A stretch of DNA of 64,000 bases. Origin: Ancylobacter vacuolatus (GTDB taxonomy: Bacteria > Pseudomonadota > Alphaproteobacteria > Rhizobiales > Xanthobacteraceae). A program made the position numbers and the translations under genes. Numbering within the stretch: the stretch's first letter is position 1; the number at the start of each line of letters is the position of its first letter. The notes below the pieces were generated by a model. It made no database searches. It saw nothing but the letters and a program-made list of their open reading frames with translations, and was not told the origin of the DNA. The DNA lies in contig NZ_JAUSUH010000006.1 of NCBI RefSeq assembly GCF_030813595.1, positions 124,001 through 188,000 on the forward strand, in the 5' to 3' direction. Below are positions 63,169 to 64,000 of this stretch, in pieces.

Positions 63169-64000
<832 letters not shown>

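Overview
The window is high-GC, densely coded DNA from an alphaproteobacterium, most likely of the order Hyphomicrobiales (Rhizobiales). The evidence is the GTTC-N7-GTTC type SOS box in front of ruvCAB, the alphaproteobacterial gene set (DUF2852, IalB-like protein, serC-serA pair, tol-pal cluster) and the dispersed palindromes of the GTCATCCCGG type. A family-level guess (Xanthobacteraceae-like) is only an impression. I see no rRNA, convincing tRNA, insertion sequence, prophage or CRISPR array.

Layout. 1-7.5 kb: end of a YmdB-like phosphoesterase gene, yebC, two membrane transporters facing away from each other, the SOS-type ruvC-ruvA-ruvB operon, a TetR regulator and two small conserved genes. 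7.5-18.4 kb: the cell-envelope cluster ybgC-tolQ-tolR-tolA-tolB-pal-cpoB, then tilS, ftsH and glmM. 18.6-50.1 kb: a large island for uptake and complete breakdown of choline and glycine betaine. 50.3-54.1 kb: a TerB/DUF533 protein, an outer-membrane barrel and small exported proteins. 54.4-57.4 kb: serC-serA (serine biosynthesis). 57.4-63 kb: KDPG aldolase, an allantoinase-like deacetylase and small transport or enzyme genes. The right edge cuts purA.

How the island works. ChoXWV imports choline. BetA oxidises choline to betaine aldehyde and BetB makes glycine betaine. GbcA/GbcB remove one methyl group to give dimethylglycine. DgcA/DgcB with a dedicated ETF (EtfA/EtfB) give sarcosine. The heterotetrameric sarcosine oxidase SoxBDAG gives glycine and methylene-tetrahydrofolate, and SdaA can turn serine into pyruvate. 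The step glycine to serine (glyA) is not in the window. Two GlxA-type AraC regulators and one ECF sigma/anti-sigma pair lie inside the island.

The most unusual features are: (1) the choline repressor BetI and the dehydrogenase BetB are encoded by one uninterrupted reading frame; (2) two 16-bp operators of the same form, TTGWAC-N4-ATTCAA, lie between choX and betI-betB; (3) two divergent ECF-type promoters share TGCATCCG-N13-YGYGTA; (4) four tandem mini-hairpins at about 51.3-51.4 kb have stems that co-vary; (5) a TGTCGC-NTCCA half-site lies upstream of both gbcA and soxB; (6) a ~95-bp double-hairpin repeat occurs in three copies.
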